A stretch of 22,016 nt of DNA from Lachnospiraceae bacterium (GTDB taxonomy: Bacteria; Bacillota_A; Clostridia; Lachnospirales; Lachnospiraceae), in contig JAGCAV010000377.1 in the NCBI GenBank assembly GCA_017652545.1, positions 1 to 22,016 of the forward strand, written 5' to 3'. This document shows, piece by piece, positions 13,727-20,780 of this stretch (position 1 is its first letter; each line of letters begins with the position of its first letter). The position numbers and the translations under genes were made by a program. The notes beneath the pieces are model-generated. The model saw only the letters and a program-made list of their open reading frames with translations, was not told where the DNA came from and searched no databases.

Positions 13727-15706
13727 TCACTCATGCAGCCACACACGCATTTCATTTTCTCCCCGGTTGGCCCATGCATAGTAGGGGATCAGCCGGATCT
13801 TCTGCGGACTGTAGTGAAAAGCACTCCGGCCTGCTGTGTACAGACCTGTCTGCTGTGAAGTCAGCCGCAGCCCCTCACACTCGATCATGCCTGTTCCGCC
13901 CAGCAGATCATCCTCCCAGCTGTAATGCAGAGGCGCGTCCTCCGGCAGATACAGGTTGTGCAGGTCCGCTCCGTTGTCCACTTCCTCCGCGCAGAACACC
14001 TGCGGTCCCCTGCAGACGGCGACCTGCCGCGCATCCGCAGATACTTTCGGGTTTGCGTACCATCTTTTCGGTGTCATCTCCAGATCAAGCCCGATCACAT
14101 GCCCGCCCGGTTCCAGGGTCAGGTACCAATAGCCGTCCCGTATCGCTGTTCCGGAAGCATGTGTGCCGTCATGCCAGGACAGTATCTTCTGTCCGTTAAG
14201 CCATCCGCTTCCTCCCTCCGCCCAGCCGGGAATCCGAATTCCGATCCGCCTGCTCTGTGCGCCTTCCCGGCGGACCCGGATACAGATCTTTCCGGAGCGG
14301 GGATAGTCTGTCTCCATCTCCAGATCCGTCCTCCCGTCCGGATCATCGATGCGCAGCCGGGAGGCGATAAACAGATTGACCAGGATCTGTTCCTGTTCCG
14401 CCAGACAGATATACTGCTCCAGAGATGTCAGGAGCCTGGCAAGGTTGGGCGGACAGCAGGCACAGCCCAGCCACTGGGGACGAACACATTTCACATGGCT
14501 CTTCCCGGGGTCCAGGCGGGATTTCGCCGGAACAGCCTCCAGGGGGTTGACATAGAAAAAATGCTGCCCGTCCAGGGCCATGCCCGCAAGCACCGTATTG
14601 AAGAGGGCGCGCTCCATCACGTCAGCATATTCTGCCCTCGGAGCCAGACGAAGCATCTGTGAGGCAAAGAACACCAGCCCGACGGAGGCACAGGTCTCGC
14701 AGTACATGGTATCGTTGGGCAGGTCATAGTCCAGCGTAAAGGCCTCTCCGGTTACGGTCGAACCGATGCCGCCGGTAATGAACATCCGCCGGTCCACCAG
14801 GTTTCTCCAGATCGCTTCACAGGCGCGCCGCGCGTCTTCATCCCCCGTGGAGGCAGCCAGATCGGCCATGGCTGTACACAGATAGACCAGCCTGACGGCA
14901 TGGCCTTCGGCACTCCTTTGTTCCACAGCCGGTGCCTGGACCTGATAATATTTCAGCGGGAACCGGTTCAGTCCGCCGATAATGGGGCTGCCCCCATCCT
15001 CCCGGATCAGTCTGTCAAACAGGTCAGGATCCTGTCCCCGCTCATGAATAAAGAAGGCAGCCAGCTTCAGATACCTTGCCACGCCGGTCAGATGATACAG
15101 CTTCAACAGGCCGATCTCGACTTCCTCGTGTCCGTCGACAGCCCGCAGCTTACCCTCCTCCGTTCCGAAAACAGCTTCAAGATGATCAGCAAGCTTCACC
15201 GCCGTCTCCAGTACCAGCCGGTTTCCCGTTGCCGTATGGTATGACACGGCCGCCTCCAGGAAATGACCGGCGCAGTACAGCTCATGGCTCTCGCCAAGAC
15301 GTCTGTAGCGGCGGTCCGGTTCCCTGATCGTAAAATACGTGTTCAGATAGCCGTCCGGCTGCTGGGCGGCAGCGATCAGCTCCACCACACTGTCAGCCTG
15401 TGCCCGCAGCTTCTCATCGGGTGTCTCCCGCAGGGATCCGGCAACCGCCTCCAGCCATTTATACACGTCGCTGTCCTGGAATACCCATCCGTAATGATCC
15501 CCTTTCGCTCTCCCGGCAGCGATCCGGAAATTCTCGATCGCGTGGCTCTTCTCGCTGGGGATCCCCGGATCATCCCGCTCCTTCTCGATCGTGATATCCG
15601 CCCGGTCATTCAGCACATCCCACTGATAGGGGATCATTTTTACGCGAACCAGCTTCCGGGTGTGACCCCAGAAGCTGTCCGTAATGGTTATCTGCATTTT
15701 CTGCAT
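13727..15706 (-). CDS. GH127 family (DUF1680) beta-L-arabinofuranosidase-like enzyme, cytoplasmic
   Basis: This 659-residue protein matches glycoside hydrolase family 127, zinc-dependent enzymes whose nucleophile is a cysteine. All catalytic positions known from Bifidobacterium HypBA1 are visible with nearly the same numbering: acid/base E321 (TVTGEAFTLD), zinc ligands E337 and C339 (YCETCAS), and C417/C418 (GCACCPPNLARL), where C417 is the expected nucleophile. The (alpha/alpha)6 barrel fills about residues 10-440, and beta-sandwich domains follow. The known family activities are beta-L-arabinofuranosidase and the release of aceric acid from rhamnogalacturonan II. No signal peptide is present, so the substrate must be imported. 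The start at 15706 has a CGGAG site about 10 bases upstream. It lies 37 bases after the binding-protein gene and 18 before GH31. Confidence 0.93.
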   Translation of the reverse strand: MQKMQITITDSFWGHTRKLVRVKMIPYQWDVLNDRADITIEKERDDPGIPSEKSHAIENFRIAAGRAKGDHYGWVFQDSDVYKWLEAVAGSLRETPDEKLRAQADSVVELIAAAQQPDGYLNTYFTIREPDRRYRRLGESHELYCAGHFLEAAVSYHTATGNRLVLETAVKLADHLEAVFGTEEGKLRAVDGHEEVEIGLLKLYHLTGVARYLKLAAFFIHERGQDPDLFDRLIREDGGSPIIGGLNRFPLKYYQVQAPAVEQRSAEGHAVRLVYLCTAMADLAASTGDEDARRACEAIWRNLVDRRMFITGGIGSTVTGEAFTLDYDLPNDTMYCETCASVGLVFFASQMLRLAPRAEYADVMERALFNTVLAGMALDGQHFFYVNPLEAVPAKSRLDPGKSHVKCVRPQWLGCACCPPNLARLLTSLEQYICLAEQEQILVNLFIASRLRIDDPDGRTDLEMETDYPRSGKICIRVRREGAQSRRIGIRIPGWAEGGSGWLNGQKILSWHDGTHASGTAIRDGYWYLTLEPGGHVIGLDLEMTPKRWYANPKVSADARQVAVCRGPQVFCAEEVDNGADLHNLYLPEDAPLHYSWEDDLLGGTGMIECEGLRLTSQQTGLYTAGRSAFHYSPQKIRLIPYYAWANRGENEMRVWLHE

Positions 15707-15743
15707 CTGCTCAGTACTCCGTAAATTTGTCCGTTCTCACGCC

Positions 15744-16943
15744 TCACTCTGCCAGGATCTCATCAATCGTTGCCTGCGCCTCCGCGGCTGCGTCAGCCGG
15801 CTCGCTCTCGCCGGTGATGACCTTGTTGAAGGCAAGGGAGATGGCATCGGAGATGCTCGGCCAGTTGGGCAGCGGGCCCCTGGCATTGGCATACTGCATT
15901 TCTTCGACGAATGCTTCGTAAACCGGATCTCCTTCAAACTGTCCGTCCGCGATGGTGGAGTCGGCGGAGATATAGCCCATCGCATTCATCATATACAGGC
16001 ATGTATCCCTGCTGGTTGCGTATTCCAGGAACTTGATGGCTGCTTCCTCGTTGCCGCCCGCGATCACCGCGTAGTTCTCGCCGCCAAGTCCGGAGGCCTG
16101 CTGTGCATCCTGGGGGATCGGCGCCACATTCCACTTCAGATCCGGAACTTCACCGCGCATGGTCGGGATCTGCCAGGTTCCGTTGATCATCATGGCAAGG
16201 TTCTCCGCGATAAACTGATGCATGGTATCGCCCTGTGTCCAGTTGATGGCTTCCTTGGTCATCGCGCCTGCATCGACCAGCTCCTTGATAAAGGTCATGG
16301 CCTTGATGCCGCCCTCGGAGTTCATCTCGTACGCGGTGGCGCCGGTCGACCATACCCAGGGCAGGAAGTTGAAGGTTCCTTCCTCATTCTGCAGGCTGCT
16401 GAACGCGAAACCGGAAACCGTATCTGTTGTGGTCGCTTTTGCGACTTCCAGCAGTTCATCCCATGTCGTGGGCACTTCGCAGCCGGCTGCCGCCAGCATG
16501 TCTTCATTATAGAACAAAAGCAGATCATTGCTGCCGAAGGGCACACCGTAGAGCCTTCCGTCCAGCGTGCAGGAATTGATCGGTCCCTCATAGTAGGTGC
16601 TCACATCGAAGCGGTCCGTCAGATCCGCGAAGATTCCCATGGCCGCATAGGCAGCGTGATCGGGATTGTCCAGAATGACCAGATCCGGCAGCTCATCAGC
16701 AGAGGCGCCGATGGAAAGCTGTTTTTTGAAATCAGCGAAGGGAACATACTTCGCTTCCACTGTAATGCCTTCCTGTGAACCGTTGAATTCGTCGATAATG
16801 TGGGCCAGCGCTTCCTGATGCCCGACTGTCTCCCAGTAATACCAGATCGTCACATCCCCGGAAGCTTCCTCTGCAATGGCGTTCCCCGCCAGCAGGGCGC
16901 CGGCCAGAACAGAAACAGCAAGTAATGAAGCTATTTTCTTCAT
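15744..16943 (-). CDS. ABC transporter extracellular sugar-binding protein (family 1), lacking the lipobox cysteine
   Basis: This 399-residue protein is a MalE/UgpB-type solute-binding protein of the CUT1 class. Family segments are VTIWYYWETVGHQEALAHII after the signal, PDLVILDNPDHAAYAAMG, and the GRLYGVPFGSNDLLLFYNEDML hinge region. The signal peptide reads MKKIASLLAVSVLAGALLAG and is followed by NAIAEEASG. A normal Gram-positive lipobox would be L-A-G-C, but here the +1 residue is Asn, so lipid anchoring cannot occur at this site. An AIA|E signal peptidase I cut is possible instead. I chose the ATG at 16943 because AGGAGG stands 9 bases upstream and the signal peptide then begins properly; in-frame codons back to 16991 lie in the leader. 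It has its own promoter, heads a unit with GH127 and GH31, and must serve the permease pair encoded upstream. Confidence 0.93.
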   Translation of the reverse strand: MKKIASLLAVSVLAGALLAGNAIAEEASGDVTIWYYWETVGHQEALAHIIDEFNGSQEGITVEAKYVPFADFKKQLSIGASADELPDLVILDNPDHAAYAAMGIFADLTDRFDVSTYYEGPINSCTLDGRLYGVPFGSNDLLLFYNEDMLAAAGCEVPTTWDELLEVAKATTTDTVSGFAFSSLQNEEGTFNFLPWVWSTGATAYEMNSEGGIKAMTFIKELVDAGAMTKEAINWTQGDTMHQFIAENLAMMINGTWQIPTMRGEVPDLKWNVAPIPQDAQQASGLGGENYAVIAGGNEEAAIKFLEYATSRDTCLYMMNAMGYISADSTIADGQFEGDPVYEAFVEEMQYANARGPLPNWPSISDAISLAFNKVITGESEPADAAAEAQATIDEILAE

Positions 16944-17025
16944 AAGAACAGACCTCCTATCAAACATACATGCGTTTTTATGCAAATACACATTGGCTGA
17001 TCAGACCTTGTTTTGTGATATCTGT

Positions 17026-17054
17026 ATTATATATTTCTCCGTTCCCGGTAAAAA
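17026..17054 (-). promoter_or_regulatory. Promoter of the binding-protein/GH127/GH31 unit
   Basis: On the minus strand a perfect TATAAT (17031-17026) is preceded by a 17-base spacer and a weak -35 (TTTTTA, 17054-17049). The weak -35 fits activator dependence. The shared 26-base motif lies upstream at the same distance as in the permease promoter. The leader to the ATG at 16943 is about 75 bases. Confidence 0.65.
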
Positions 17055-17067
17055 CTCAAAAAAACAC

Positions 17068-17093
17068 GAAAAAGGGGGAAAGTTCTAAAGTGT
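17068..17093 (-). promoter_or_regulatory. Candidate YesN-type regulator site (copy 2)
   Basis: The minus-strand 26-mer, given in two parts, is ACACTTTAGAACT then TTCCCCCTTTTTC. It matches the copy upstream of the permease genes (20747-20772) at 22 of 26 positions. Its TTTAGAA begins exactly 35 bases before the -35 box in both promoters. The TAG of TTTAGAA is also the stop codon of the sensor kinase gene (17087-17085), so the site overlaps coding sequence. Confidence 0.6.
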
Positions 17094-18824
17094 GTTGGCT
17101 GACTCTGCCGGATAGATCAGTGTGATGGCGGTTCCCTGCCCCGGCTCGCTCGCTATATCAAAGGTTCCCAGCCCGCCGGTATACATTCTGAACCGGGTGA
17201 TGGCATTGTGAAGGCCCATATGTTCCTTTTCCTCTCCGAAGGCGGTACCGTCGTTCTCCCGGATCCGCTGCAGGACATCAGGCGGGATGCCCTTCCCGTT
17301 GTCCCGGACGACGATGCGGATCATATTCCCCTCACGGGTTATGATCACATCCAGCACATACCGGCCCTGCTCCGAGCCGAACCCGTGAATGATGGAATTC
17401 TCCACGAACGGCTGCAGCAGGAGCTTGTGGATCTTCTCCTCCATCAGCTCGGGCTCCACATGAATGTTGCAGACAAACGTGTTCTTCAGCCTGTACTGCT
17501 GCAGATAGACATAGCGCTTCAGCCACTCGATCTCATCCCGGATGGGCACCTCGCTTCCGTAGTCCGTGATCGCGTACCGCAGGATCGTAGCCAGGGAGTT
17601 GATCGCATTGCTGATATCAAACGCGTCCTTTTCAATGGCCATCCAGTTGATGGTATCCAGGGTATTGTACAGGAAATGCGGATTGATCTGCGCTTCCAGC
17701 GCCTTCAGCTCGGCCTGGATCCGCTTCTCGTTTGCCTCCCTCTCCTTCTCCTGGGCATTCTCCAGCTTTGTGACGGACCGGTTGAATTCCTCTGCCACCG
17801 TGTCCAGCTCCGCGGGCCTGTCCTCATCTTCCGGCACCCGCACGCTCAGATCCCCGCTTCCCACCTGCTGCATGTATGTGACCACACGGTTTACGGAAGA
17901 AACCAGCCTGCCGGTCTGGCGCAGCACCAGCATGACGGCAACCAGAACAGCCGTAAGACAGATGCCCGCGATCAGACCCAGGTTCCAGGTAAGGGTACGC
18001 CCATAACGGCTCTGATCCGTTACGCTGACGATCTTCCATCCAAGGGCCTCATCCGTATAGGTGTAGATTCCGGACTTTGTCAGCTCCTGATCCATATGCT
18101 CTCCGATCCGGCTCTTGTCCGGATGCGAGATGACCCGTCCGTCCTCTCCCAGCAGACAGCAGTAATCCGTCTGTCCGTCCCCGGACGCATTCAGAAGCAG
18201 CGTATCGCCAAGCAGCGATTCATCCAGGCTGATCACGATGATCCCGCACTGCTTTTCCAGGTTCCGGTAATCGATGATCCTGTGGGCAATGTGGAAAAGG
18301 TAGTAGTCACTGCCCGCGAAACGGGTCGCGTATTCCGTGGGAAAATAGTGGTACCGGCTGTCGGAGGAGATCTGCCGGTACAGTTCTTCCTTCGGGAGTG
18401 AGAAATGATCCAGCCAGGGGTTCTCATAGGTGGCCGAGGTGATGCGGTGACAGGTGATCATCATGTCGTTTTCGGTGATGACCGTAATGGCCCGGATATA
18501 ATCCCTGCTGTTCATCACAGCACTCAGATACCGCCGCATCTGATTCACAGTTACGGCGGTATCCTCATCCCGGCTGAGTTTGTCTGTCCAGGAAACCATG
18601 CTGTCATCCGTATACATCTGGAGCAGGATATCCCTGCAGGCTTCCAGACGCAGGTTCATGTTCTGATCCGCCTGCTCCAGGCTCATCTGCATCATGACCC
18701 GCGTATTGTTCTGAATAAGCTGAAAGGTATTGTACAGCAGAATGACCGTGATCAGCAGGATCGGCACGATCGACGTAAGCACAAAGATGCGGATCAGATT
18801 CCTGCTCAGACTTTTCTTCCTCAT
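17085..18824 (-). CDS. YesM-type sensor histidine kinase
   Basis: This 579-residue membrane kinase senses an extracellular signal and phosphorylates the YesN-type response regulator encoded upstream. A transmembrane helix (about 9-32) is followed by a large extracytoplasmic sensor region (about 33-278, Cache-like), a second helix (about 279-302), a HAMP linker (about 303-355), and a coiled segment. The HisKA_7TM/His_kinase domain has H383 in the INPHFLYNTLD motif. The ATPase follows, with QPFVENSIIHG (471-481) and DNGKGIP (508-514). This arrangement is the YesM/LytS class, usually paired with AraC-type regulators for oligosaccharide uptake in Firmicutes. The ATG at 18824 has AGGGGA about 8 bases upstream. 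It lies 58 bases after the second permease, so it is probably co-transcribed with the transporter, and the receptor may sense the same sugar or the loaded binding protein. Confidence 0.94.
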   Translation of the reverse strand: MRKKSLSRNLIRIFVLTSIVPILLITVILLYNTFQLIQNNTRVMMQMSLEQADQNMNLRLEACRDILLQMYTDDSMVSWTDKLSRDEDTAVTVNQMRRYLSAVMNSRDYIRAITVITENDMMITCHRITSATYENPWLDHFSLPKEELYRQISSDSRYHYFPTEYATRFAGSDYYLFHIAHRIIDYRNLEKQCGIIVISLDESLLGDTLLLNASGDGQTDYCCLLGEDGRVISHPDKSRIGEHMDQELTKSGIYTYTDEALGWKIVSVTDQSRYGRTLTWNLGLIAGICLTAVLVAVMLVLRQTGRLVSSVNRVVTYMQQVGSGDLSVRVPEDEDRPAELDTVAEEFNRSVTKLENAQEKEREANEKRIQAELKALEAQINPHFLYNTLDTINWMAIEKDAFDISNAINSLATILRYAITDYGSEVPIRDEIEWLKRYVYLQQYRLKNTFVCNIHVEPELMEEKIHKLLLQPFVENSIIHGFGSEQGRYVLDVIITREGNMIRIVVRDNGKGIPPDVLQRIRENDGTAFGEEKEHMGLHNAITRFRMYTGGLGTFDIASEPGQGTAITLIYPAESANTL

Positions 18825-18882
18825 AACCGATTCCCCTGTACGATACCGGCCAGCCTCACTCCGTTTCTGTCCGTGCGTACCC

Positions 18883-19731
18883 TTACCCCTTCACAGCGCC
18901 GTTGGTCATGCCGGCGATGATGTACTTCTGCATGAAGATGAAGATCAGTGTGACGGGAATGATCGTCACGATGGCAAACGCAGCCAGATAACTCCATCTT
19001 GTCCCGTACTGCCCCATGAAATTGAAGATCCCGGCCGTGATGGGACGCTTCTGCTGGTCCAGGATGAACGTCATGCCATAAGCCAGATCTCCCCATCCGT
19101 ACAGGAAGGAAAAGATCGCACAGACGATCACGCCGGGCTTTGCGATCGGGACCAGCACCCGCATAAAGGCACTGAAGCGGTTGCATCCGTCTATATAGGC
19201 CGCTTCCTCCAGTTCTTTGGGCACCGAAGCGAAATAGTTTTTCAGGATCAGCACCGAGAACGGAATGCCGATCGTCGCGTCGGCAAGGATCGCCGCCCAC
19301 CAGCTGTTGTACACATGCATCTTCTTGAACATGATAAACATCGGCGTAAGCAGAACGGACACCGGCAGCATCTGCGTGACCAGGAAGCCCAGAAGCATGG
19401 CATTCCTCCCACGGAACCGGTATCTGGCTATGGCGTAGGAGGCCGGGACCGCCAGGAGCACCGCGATCAGCATGGCTCCGGCGGAGATCAGGAAGCTGTT
19501 GCCAAAGGACTGGAACATATTGAAGTCCCCGGTCTCCACCTGCGCCGCGTAGGATTTCGTGTTCAGCACATGCGGATAAAATGTCGGCGGATATTGGAAG
19601 ATCTCCTTCTCCGTTTTCAGGGAGGTGATCAGTGTCCAGAACAGCGGGAACATCAGGACCGCCAGGATCAGCAGCGCCGCAATGCACAGCAGCACGTTTT
19701 TTCTTCCGGTCAGTTTTTTCTCTTCGCCCAT
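18883..19731 (-). CDS. Sugar ABC transporter permease, inner-membrane subunit 2 (AraQ/MalG type)
   Basis: This 282-residue permease is the second membrane subunit of a CUT1 importer. It has about six hydrophobic helices, beginning with VLLCIAALLILAVLMFPLFW (13-32). The EAA loop that contacts the ATPase reads ELEEAAYIDGCNRFSAFMRV (about 173-192), and the C-terminal QKYIIAGMTNGAVKG ending is typical of the MalG/AraQ class. The ATG at 19731 overlaps the TGA of permease 1 (TGATG), and AGGGGAGG lies 7 bases before it; a GTG one codon earlier is the less likely start. No ATPase gene is in the window, so a shared MsmK-type ATPase is expected to power it. Confidence 0.94.
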   Translation of the reverse strand: MGEEKKLTGRKNVLLCIAALLILAVLMFPLFWTLITSLKTEKEIFQYPPTFYPHVLNTKSYAAQVETGDFNMFQSFGNSFLISAGAMLIAVLLAVPASYAIARYRFRGRNAMLLGFLVTQMLPVSVLLTPMFIMFKKMHVYNSWWAAILADATIGIPFSVLILKNYFASVPKELEEAAYIDGCNRFSAFMRVLVPIAKPGVIVCAIFSFLYGWGDLAYGMTFILDQQKRPITAGIFNFMGQYGTRWSYLAAFAIVTIIPVTLIFIFMQKYIIAGMTNGAVKG

Positions 19732-20630
19732 CACTCTTCCTCCCCTCTCATGGTGATCCGCAGATACAGAATGCCGACCATAAGGAGAATGACCAGCAGC
19801 ATATTTGCCACGGCAGACCCCACACTGTAATTGAACAGTTCAAACGACTGTTTATAGGAGTAAGTGGACAGAAGATGCGTCGAATTCACCGGTCCTCCGC
19901 TTGTCATGACATAGACCAGATCGTACACCTTAAAGGTATAGATGAAGCCCAGCACAAGGACCGACTCGATCGTGTGGCGCAGGAGCGGGACCGTAATGCG
20001 GAAGAACGCCTGCCTTCCGTTTGCCCCGTCGATGGCCGCGCTTTCATACAGGTCCTGCGGAATGGTCGTCAGGCCGGTGGAGATCAGGATCGTATTGAAC
20101 GGGATGCCGATCCAGACGTTCGCCATGATCACCACCAGCATCGCCGTCCGGGAACTGGTGAGCCATTCTATATTCTTTGAGATGAGGCCGGCGGAACGCA
20201 GAAAATAATTGACCACGCCGATATCCGTCGCGAACATCAGCTTGAAGATCAGCGCCGTCACCGTCATGGGAATCATCCAGGGGATCATCAGCAGACCCCT
20301 CACCGGCTTCGCGACCGAAAAATTCTTGTTGAACAGGACTGCCAGCGCGAATCCGATCAGGAACTGAAACACCAGACATGATATCGTAAACACCAGCGTG
20401 TTCTTCAGCGCCCGCAGAAATACATCATCGTGAAACAGTTTCACATAGTTTTTCAGACCGATAAAATGCTTTGTGCCGCGCGACAGATTTGCAACCGTCA
20501 CATCCTGCAGGCTGAGAATGATGTTGCTGATGATCGGGTATCCCACAAAGACCAGCATGTAGATGAATGCCGGCAGCGCAAACAGCAGCCCGATATTGTC
20601 ATACCGGAAAAACCGTTTGATCCTGTCCAT
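19731..20630 (-). CDS. Sugar ABC transporter permease, inner-membrane subunit 1 (UgpA/LplB type)
   Basis: This 299-residue permease is the first membrane subunit of a CUT1 oligosaccharide importer. It begins MDRIKRFFRYDNIGLLFALP, with a first helix at about 14-40 and six helices in all. Its EAA loop reads LYESAAIDGANGRQAFFRIT (194-213). The ATG at 20630 was chosen because GGGAGG lies 6 bases before it; an in-frame start at 20702 would lie beside the -10 box of the promoter. It heads the transcription unit permease 1, permease 2, sensor kinase, and its stop overlaps the start of permease 2. Its promoter carries the putative regulator site, and the leader contains a strong hairpin. Partner proteins are the binding protein at 15744-16943 and an unlinked ATPase. 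Confidence 0.94.
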   Translation of the reverse strand: MDRIKRFFRYDNIGLLFALPAFIYMLVFVGYPIISNIILSLQDVTVANLSRGTKHFIGLKNYVKLFHDDVFLRALKNTLVFTISCLVFQFLIGFALAVLFNKNFSVAKPVRGLLMIPWMIPMTVTALIFKLMFATDIGVVNYFLRSAGLISKNIEWLTSSRTAMLVVIMANVWIGIPFNTILISTGLTTIPQDLYESAAIDGANGRQAFFRITVPLLRHTIESVLVLGFIYTFKVYDLVYVMTSGGPVNSTHLLSTYSYKQSFELFNYSVGSAVANMLLVILLMVGILYLRITMRGEEE

Positions 20631-20651
20631 GATATGCCTCCCTTCTGATGT

Positions 20652-20676
20652 CTGCACGGGCCCGGCTGCCCTGCAG
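20652..20676 (-). promoter_or_regulatory. Strong hairpin in the 5' leader of the permease mRNA
   Basis: The leader RNA can fold CTGCA plus GGGC against GCCC plus TGCAG, a 9-pair GC-rich stem with one bulged G and a 6-base loop. It ends about 10 bases before the GGGAGG ribosome site of permease 1. There is no following T tract, so it is not an intrinsic terminator; it may stabilise the mRNA or tune translation. Confidence 0.45.
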
Positions 20677-20704
20677 TCTGCCTGATCTGTTCCTTCTGCC
20701 AAAG

Positions 20705-20733
20705 ATTATAAGACAGGTCTTTGCCGCTGTTGA
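20705..20733 (-). promoter_or_regulatory. Promoter of the permease/sensor kinase unit
   Basis: On the minus strand TCAACA (20733-20728, 4 of 6 to TTGACA) and a perfect TATAAT (20710-20705) are separated by 17 bases. The leader to the permease ATG at 20630 is about 70 bases. The shared 26-base motif lies just upstream. Confidence 0.7.
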
Positions 20734-20746
20734 GAAGAGAAGTCTT

Positions 20747-20772
20747 GAAAAGGGGGGACAATTCTAAACTGT
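20747..20772 (-). promoter_or_regulatory. Candidate YesN-type regulator site (copy 1)
   Basis: The minus-strand 26-mer, given in two parts, is ACAGTTTAGAATT then GTCCCCCCTTTTC. It lies 8 bases after the response regulator stop codon. It matches the copy before the binding-protein promoter at 22 of 26 positions, and both are 35 bases (TTTAGAA to -35) from their promoters. The predicted position, roughly -48 to -73 from the transcription start, suits an AraC-type activator. Confidence 0.6.
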
Positions 20773-20780
20773 TTTTCCTC

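Noticed and set aside
11666..13858. A 730-codon open frame on the plus strand, antisense to the whole GH31 gene and more
   Set aside because: It lies opposite a gene with clear catalytic motifs, has an unnatural composition (rich in His, Pro, Arg) and matches no family I recognise. Long antisense frames are common opposite GC-rich codon-biased genes.
16967..16980. A CcpA cre-like sequence (minus strand TAAAAACGCATGTA) in the leader of the binding-protein gene
   Set aside because: It matches the cre consensus at only about two thirds of the defined positions, and lacks the usual symmetry.
20652..20676. Leader hairpin considered as a terminator of the response regulator gene
   Set aside because: No T tract follows it in the direction of transcription, and it lies after the predicted permease promoter.
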